A stretch of 64,000 nt of DNA, taken from the NCBI RefSeq assembly GCF_017104965.1, contig NZ_JAAGPR010000018.1, positions 62,001 through 126,000 of the forward strand, given 5' to 3'. The DNA comes from Paraburkholderia sp. Ac-20340. Lineage in GTDB: Bacteria > Pseudomonadota > Gammaproteobacteria > Burkholderiales > Burkholderiaceae. Shown in pieces: positions 59,652-64,000 of the stretch. A program made the position numbers and the translations under genes. The notes beneath the pieces are model-generated. The model had not been told where the DNA came from, made no database searches, and saw only the letters and a program-made list of their open reading frames with translations. Within the stretch, counting starts at the first letter, position 1. Each line of letters begins with the position of its first letter.

Positions 59652-60656
59652 ATGAAACGAGTTTTGATAGTCAAGGTGACCTCGCTTGGCGATGTCGTCG
59701 AGGCCCTTCCCGTCGTGGCCGATGTCCAGCGCAAATTCCCCGGCGCCAAGGTCGATTGGGCCGTGGACGACGCTTTCGCGGAGATCGTGCACTGGAATGC
59801 GGGGATCGACCGCGTGCTCTGCGCGCCGCTGCGCCGCTTCAAGAAGGCGCGCCGCTGGAGCGATTTCAAGGCGATCTGGGATTCGATCGCCGAACTGCGC
59901 GCCGAACGTTACGACGCCATCATCGATATTCATGGTGTCTACAAGAGCGCGATCATCGCCTTCATTGCGCGCGGCAAGCGGCGTTTTGGCTATCTCGCGC
60001 AGGATCTGGGCGAGCAGGGCGCGGCGTTCGCGTACAACGGCCGTTTCGGGCCGCGTCCGAAGTGCGATGCGTGGCTGGGCATGCGCATCAGCACGGGCGA
60101 GGCGCTCGGCTACACCATCGATACGCCGCCCGATTTCCAGATGCGCATTCCGCGCGACGGTAACGCGCTGCCCGCGCCCGATGCGCCTACCGCGCTGATC
60201 TTCCACGCGACGTCGAAGGAAGAGAAAAAATGGCCGGTCGAGCACTGGGGCGAGCTGTGCAATGAACTCGTCAAGCGCGGCCTGCGTATCGAGCTGCCGT
60301 GGGGCTCGGATGCCGAACACGAGACGGCGAAGCAGATCGCCGCGCTCGTGCCCGGCGCGACGATCCTGCCGCGTCTGAGCGTGACGCAGGTGGCGCAGCG
60401 CATCGAAGACAGCGCGCTCGTGGTGGGCACGGACACCGGCTTCGTGCATCTGGGCCACGCGCTGCTCAAGCCCACGGTGATGATCTTTATCGCGACCAAC
60501 GCCGAGCATCTGGGCGTGCGCGCGCCCAACCGTTCGATTTCGATCGGCGACGGCCATCACGTGCCGCCGGTTTCCGTGGCGCTCGATGCGGTCGATCGCG
60601 TGTATCCCGCGCGTACCGGCGGCGACGCACAAGGACCGCTCGATTCGGTGCATTGA
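59652..60656 (+). CDS. waaC: LPS heptosyltransferase I
   Basis: A 334-aa GT9 enzyme adding the first heptose to Kdo2-lipid A. It begins MKRVLIVKVTSLGDVVEALP, then HGVYKSAIIAFIARG, the nucleotide-binding end FHATSKEEKKWPVEHW near 190 and VVGTDTGFVHLGHAL near 260. Follows the small lipoprotein. Terminator after it. Confidence 0.94.
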   Translation: MKRVLIVKVTSLGDVVEALPVVADVQRKFPGAKVDWAVDDAFAEIVHWNAGIDRVLCAPLRRFKKARRWSDFKAIWDSIAELRAERYDAIIDIHGVYKSAIIAFIARGKRRFGYLAQDLGEQGAAFAYNGRFGPRPKCDAWLGMRISTGEALGYTIDTPPDFQMRIPRDGNALPAPDAPTALIFHATSKEEKKWPVEHWGELCNELVKRGLRIELPWGSDAEHETAKQIAALVPGATILPRLSVTQVAQRIEDSALVVGTDTGFVHLGHALLKPTVMIFIATNAEHLGVRAPNRSISIGDGHHVPPVSVALDAVDRVYPARTGGDAQGPLDSVH

Positions 60657-61012
60657 TCGGCTCGAATCGCTATTCGTACGCCGAACGGCCCGCTCGTCTG
60701 ATGCAGACGGCGGGCCGTTTTCGTTGGGCGCGAGCGATCTCTAAGTGCTTGCTCGTGCAGTCACTCGCGCCTTAACTCGCGCCGTAACTCGATTACGAAG
60801 TTGTTAAAAGTGTCGCCGTTGCGTGCAGCATGCGGCGTGAATAGCTCGTAGCGGCGGGCTGGCGCGCGCCGGCTGTAACACAGGCCACACTGCTGCTTAC
60901 AAATTGCAACGCCTCAGGGGATCGCCGTCGTGTTCAATCTGAACTGTCCGCAGCCCGCAACGCCAATCACGGCCGGGCAGGACACCAGACATTGACTCGA
61001 TGGGAGAACGAA
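60657..61012. other. Intergenic with terminator and tandem 12-mer
   Basis: Besides the waaC terminator, it has 2.4 copies of ACTCGCGCC(T/G)TA (60763-60791) and AT-rich bases near 60890 that may be a promoter. No gene. Confidence 0.5.
60684..60721 (+). terminator. waaC terminator
   Basis: AACGGCCCGC(T)CGTCTG-ATG-CAGACGGCGGGCCGTT with TTT, one bulged T. Confidence 0.85.
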
Positions 61013-61141
61013 GTGAAACGATTGACGCTTACCCTGATTGCGGGTGCAGTGCTTGCAGCGTCGCTGGCCGGATGCATCGTTGTTCCGGGCGGCCCCGGCT
61101 ACTACGGCGGCGGCTATCACCACGGCTACTACTATCGATGA
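61013..61141 (+). CDS. Small Gly/Tyr-rich lipoprotein (42 aa)
   Basis: A 42-aa protein with GTG start, GGGAGAACGAA ahead. MKRLTLTLIAGAVLAASLAGC ends in a lipobox (LAGC, Cys21), then IVVPGGPGYYGGGYHHGYYYR. The mature part recalls the tail of the PXPV protein at 3158 (Gly/Tyr/His). A longer ATG frame at 61000 is in another phase and lacks such features. Confidence 0.7.
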   Translation: MKRLTLTLIAGAVLAASLAGCIVVPGGPGYYGGGYHHGYYYR

Positions 61142-61172
61142 GCGCCTGCCGGGATGCGGCTGGCAATGACCG

Positions 61173-61352
61173 TTACGCCAGCAGCATCTCGACGGCGACG
61201 ACCGCTGCGACAGCCGCGACGTTAGCCACCAGCGCTTCCAGCACCACGGCGCGCCAGGTGGTGGTGCGCAAACGGAAGGCGAGAAACAGGGAGATGCCCA
61301 GCGCAAGGGCGATCATCAGAACGACATCGGCATTGCTCAGATGCAGGTTCAT
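61173..61352 (-). CDS. Small membrane protein (59 aa)
   Basis: A 59-aa protein with two hydrophobic segments: VVLMIALALGISLFLAF (residues 10-26) and EALVANVAAVAAVVAVEML (39-57), separated by RLRTTTWR, so a two-pass inner-membrane protein. GGGAGG is 6 bases ahead of ATG. A TATACT -10 (minus, 61395-61400) lies upstream. Not recognised. Convergent with the 42-aa lipoprotein. Confidence 0.65.
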   Translation of the reverse strand: MNLHLSNADVVLMIALALGISLFLAFRLRTTTWRAVVLEALVANVAAVAAVVAVEMLLA

Positions 61353-61441
61353 CGTCGGCCTCCCGTGCGCAGATGCGCTGACCTCGTTGAATCGAGTATA
61401 GCCACGCCGCGCGCGCGTCCCTAGTGATCAAAAAGATCAAA

Positions 61442-61477
61442 AAAAAGCGGAGTCTGCCGATGCGGACTCCGCTTTTT
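61442..61477 (-). terminator. Terminator of the MFS gene
   Basis: GCGGAGTC pairs with GACTCCGC, flanked by A6 and T5. On the minus strand a U8 run follows. It ends the MFS gene. Confidence 0.9.
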
Positions 61478-61497
61478 CGTTTCTGCGATGCAGCGAA

Positions 61498-62814
61498 TCA
61501 GGTCAGCGAGGTATGACGCGTCTCGCGCATGCAGAGCACGCCCACGAGGCTCACGCAGGCCGCGATCGACACATACGCGCCGACCCACGACAGACCGCCG
61601 CGCGCGGCCAGTTGCTGGGCGATATACGGTGCCACCGACGCGCCCAGAATCCCGCCCAGGTTGTAGGCCACGCCCGCGCCCGTGTAGCGCACGCTGGTGG
61701 GGAACAGTTCCGGCAGCAGCGCGCCCATCGGGGCGAAGGTCGCGCCCATCAGGAACAGCTCGATCACGAGGAACAGCAGCACCAGCGGCAGCGAGCCGCT
61801 ACCGAGCAGCGGCTGCATCGTGAAGCCCGAGAGAATCGCCAGAATGCACCCGACGATCAGCACCGGGCGGCGGCCGAAGCGATCGCTCAACGCCGCCGAG
61901 ATCGGCGTGGCAATGCCCATGAACACCACCGCGATACACAGCATGCCGAGGAAAGTCGGACGCGGAATATGCAGCGCCGTTACGCCGTGCGAAAGCGAGA
62001 ACACCGTGGCGTTGTAGAACAGCGTGTAGCAGACCACCATCGCCAGCGCGCCGAGAATCGTCGGCCACCAGTAGCTGCCGAGCAGCGTCGCGACCGGCAC
62101 CTTGACGCGTTCTTCGCGCTCGATCGCGGCCTTGAACGCGGGCGTTTCGGCGATCTTCAGGCGCACGTAGAGCCCCAGCGCGACGAGCACCGCCGAGACG
62201 ATGAACGGCACGCGCCAGCCCCAGTCGCGGAACTGCTGGTCGGAGAGCGTGGAGGCGAGGCCGAAGAACAGGCCGTTCGAGGCGAGAAAGCCCACCGACG
62301 GCCCAAGCTGCGGAAACATGCCGAACCAGCCGCGCTTGCCCTGCGGCGCGTATTCGGTGGCGAGCAGCGCCGCGCCGCCCCATTCGCCCCCCAGACCGAT
62401 GCCCTGGCCGAAGCGCAGCACGCAGAGAAGGATCGGCGCGAGGCTGCCGATCGAGTCGTAGCCGGGCACGAAACCGATCAGCGTGGTGGAGAGGCCCATC
62501 ACGAGCAGCGAAGCCACCAGCGTCGATTTACGGCCGATACGGTCGCCGAAATGGCCGAACAGGAACGAGCCGATCGGACGCGCGATAAAGGCGATGCCGA
62601 AGGTGACGAACGCCGAGAGCGCCTGCGCCGTGGCCGAACCGTGCGGGAAGAACACCGGACCGATCACGAGCGCGGCGGCCGTTGCGTACACATAGAAGTC
62701 GTAAAACTCGATCGCGGTGCCGATAAAGCTCGCGAAGATCACGCGTGCGGTGCTCTGCTGGCGGGCGGCGTCGGGCTGATCGGCGCTCGCCGACGAAAGC
62801 GGTGAGGTGGACAT
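61498..62814 (-). CDS. MHS-family MFS metabolite:H+ symporter
   Basis: A 438-aa 12-helix symporter: SFIGTAIEFYDFYVYATAAA near 30, GHFGDRIGRKSTLV near 87, RFGQGIGLGGEWGGAALLATEY near 135, typical of the shikimate/alpha-ketoglutarate/citrate MHS group. Start MSTSPLSSASADQ with GGAGACCC ahead. Substrate unknown. A -10 TATAAT (minus, 63200-63205) lies about 385 bases upstream, implying a long leader. Confidence 0.88.
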   Translation of the reverse strand: MSTSPLSSASADQPDAARQQSTARVIFASFIGTAIEFYDFYVYATAAALVIGPVFFPHGSATAQALSAFVTFGIAFIARPIGSFLFGHFGDRIGRKSTLVASLLVMGLSTTLIGFVPGYDSIGSLAPILLCVLRFGQGIGLGGEWGGAALLATEYAPQGKRGWFGMFPQLGPSVGFLASNGLFFGLASTLSDQQFRDWGWRVPFIVSAVLVALGLYVRLKIAETPAFKAAIEREERVKVPVATLLGSYWWPTILGALAMVVCYTLFYNATVFSLSHGVTALHIPRPTFLGMLCIAVVFMGIATPISAALSDRFGRRPVLIVGCILAILSGFTMQPLLGSGSLPLVLLFLVIELFLMGATFAPMGALLPELFPTSVRYTGAGVAYNLGGILGASVAPYIAQQLAARGGLSWVGAYVSIAACVSLVGVLCMRETRHTSLT

Positions 62815-63269
62815 CGAAGGGTCTCCAGTCGTTGTGACGCGCGCTGACGTGCCGGGCGTCGCCGTTTGATGAGGCGGCGGCGGGCGCGGTGGGTGCGCTT
62901 TGCGCAATCGGCACGGCGCGGGCGTCTTTGTTCATGACTCGAAGCGGCAGGGCGGGCGAGGCGCAGCGTGCGCGACGGCGGCATCCTTGATCCGGCAACG
63001 ATTCGTCAGTATGCATCGCACAGCGGCAACTGTGCGCGCGAAAGCGGGACCGGCTGGCGCGCGCGCCGGATAGGCGCAAGGCTCGCGCAAGGCGAGCGGG
63101 ATCCAGCTTTACATCACGGTCGGGAGGCGCTGCGCCGCCACGCGGATGGGCGCGGCACACAGGCAAAGCCGGCGCGAAGCCGGCAGGGGATAGCGAAAAA
63201 TTATAACGATCGGATGCGGCCCGCAGCAAGGCGGCTGCAAGCCTGCGCGTTGCGCGGATCGACGCCGGT
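62815..63269. promoter_or_regulatory. MFS leader and promoter
   Basis: About 455 bases. TATAAT (minus) at 63200-63205 is a good -10 with a weak -35 (TTGCTG, 18 bases). The remaining bases to the MFS start form a long leader of unclear structure. No gene supported. Confidence 0.45.
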
Positions 63270-63779
63270 TCAGTTGTAGTTCTGCGCCTGCGGCGAGGCG
63301 AGCGTGCGCAACTGGAACTTGCCGTCGTCGTTGAAGAGCCAGTCTTCGAACAACTCGATCTGGCCGACCGAGTTGAGCAGGCGCGGCGGCGGCGCGGGCA
63401 GCGGCTGCGCGTGGCGCAGCGTGGCGAGCGCGGTGGTTTCGGCATCGTCGTCGCCGTTGGTGCGATAGACCGATGACTTCACAACCTGTCCCTCGCGGTT
63501 CACGGTGAACGACACCACCACGAGCGAGCGCAGCATCGCTTGCGGCGAGCCGCGCAGCACGCGGGACGGATTGCGCTCGACGATGCGCTTCGCAACCTGT
63601 GCGCGATAGTCGTCGAGTGTCGTGCTGTTGATCGCTTGCGGCGGAATGATGAGCAACGGCCGAGGCGGCGGCGTGACCGTGCAGGCGCTTGCAAGCGCGA
63701 GCAGCAGAGCCGGGCCAAGACGGCGGAAGGCGGCGCTCACGGCCACAAGGCCGCTGCGCGTACGGACGCGGATGAGCAT
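63270..63779 (-). CDS. TonB-C-domain lipoprotein
   Basis: A 169-aa envelope protein. Start MLIRVRTRSGLV, then a hydrophobic run ending in LASAC (a lipobox). A TonB C-terminal-type domain (about 80-165) follows with VVSFTVNREGQVVKSSVYRT and FEDWLFNDDGKFQL. The family links to energy transduction or cell-envelope binding; no exbBD is near. An in-frame longer start exists (63890). Confidence 0.72.
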   Translation of the reverse strand: MLIRVRTRSGLVAVSAAFRRLGPALLLALASACTVTPPPRPLLIIPPQAINSTTLDDYRAQVAKRIVERNPSRVLRGSPQAMLRSLVVVSFTVNREGQVVKSSVYRTNGDDDAETTALATLRHAQPLPAPPPRLLNSVGQIELFEDWLFNDDGKFQLRTLASPQAQNYN

Positions 63780-64000
63780 GTCGACCAGGCTCGGAGGCGA
63801 AACCAGATTCGAGCTTAGTCGATACGGGAAGGGAATCAATCCCGAGTCACCCGTGGGCTGCGCTGCGAGCGCGAAAGCGGGCAGACGCATTGGCCTGGAA
63901 GCGCGGCGCCGTGGGCGCGCGCGGCGAATTCAGCGCGGTGTCTGAAGTCGCGTGTTACTGCATTTCGAAAACTTACTCGACCGGGAATTGCGCGCAGGGA
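63780..64000. other. Window end, no gene seen
   Basis: Upstream of the TonB-C lipoprotein. No convincing coding frame; the last 60 bases are relatively AT-rich (TTTCGAAAACTTACT) and may be a promoter of this gene or of one outside the window. Confidence 0.4.

Overview
The window reads as an ordinary chromosomal segment of a high-GC betaproteobacterium, most likely Burkholderiaceae (Paraburkholderia/Burkholderia/Caballeronia type). The support is indirect: strong GC bias at third codon positions, a glucokinase fused to an RpiR/HexR-type regulator, ribB with a degenerate GTP cyclohydrolase II half, an ordered bioA-bioF-bioD-bioB run, minCDE, aceK beside a LiuR-like MerR regulator, and PXPV and YXWGXW secreted repeat proteins. 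I found no integrase, transposase, prophage gene or CRISPR array. Two tRNAs are present: Gly(CCC) and Ser(CGA).

Layout. 0.2-7.6 kb: a small unknown ORF, tRNA-Gly, yggT, an EthD-like protein, an untracked 53-aa ORF, a PXPV secreted protein, a LysE-type exporter, a succinate-semialdehyde dehydrogenase and ubiD. 8.2-9.4 kb: a membrane-anchored lytic transglycosylase behind a long, structured leader. 9.5-19.2 kb: a mostly minus-strand riboflavin/haem block (aminotransferase, nusB, ribH, ribBA, ABC exporter, ribE, ribD, hemL), broken by an orphan HigA-like regulator on the plus strand. 19.4-21.5 kb: a PUA/EVE-like protein and a Bcr/CflA efflux pump. 21.6-30.7 kb: a glucose module in which zwf, pgl and glk-hexR run leftward and a sugar ABC transporter (gtsABCD-like) runs rightward from a shared palindromic promoter/operator. 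30.8-36.2 kb: Smr protein, trxB, ftsK, lolA. 36.3-42.4 kb: MBL hydrolase, LiuR-like regulator, aceK, thiolase, SDR, YchJ. 43-49.2 kb: a secreted alpha/beta hydrolase and the biotin operon. 49.3-57.5 kb: CytX-like permease, rarA, serS, tRNA-Ser, a glycosyltransferase, map, a GNAT and minC. 57.6-63.8 kb: minD, minE, a group of tiny envelope proteins, waaC, an MHS-family MFS transporter and a TonB-C-domain lipoprotein.

How it works together. The glucose module couples uptake (ABC transporter), phosphorylation (Glk) and oxidation (Zwf, Pgl) under one predicted Entner-Doudoroff regulator whose probable operator overlaps two face-to-face promoters. The riboflavin block supplies flavins, and TrxB (FAD) and UbiD (prenylated FMN) are flavin-dependent. 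The biotin genes are translationally coupled from bioA to bioD.

No obviously new multi-gene system is visible. The most interesting signals are regulatory or small: a double operator in front of a toxin-less HigA (13.2 kb), the bidirectional HexR-type promoter (25.9 kb), the structured leader before the lytic transglycosylase (7.8-8.2 kb), a perfect 21-bp hairpin after minE (58.7 kb), and several unlisted small proteins (53, 59, 42, 36 and perhaps 34 aa).
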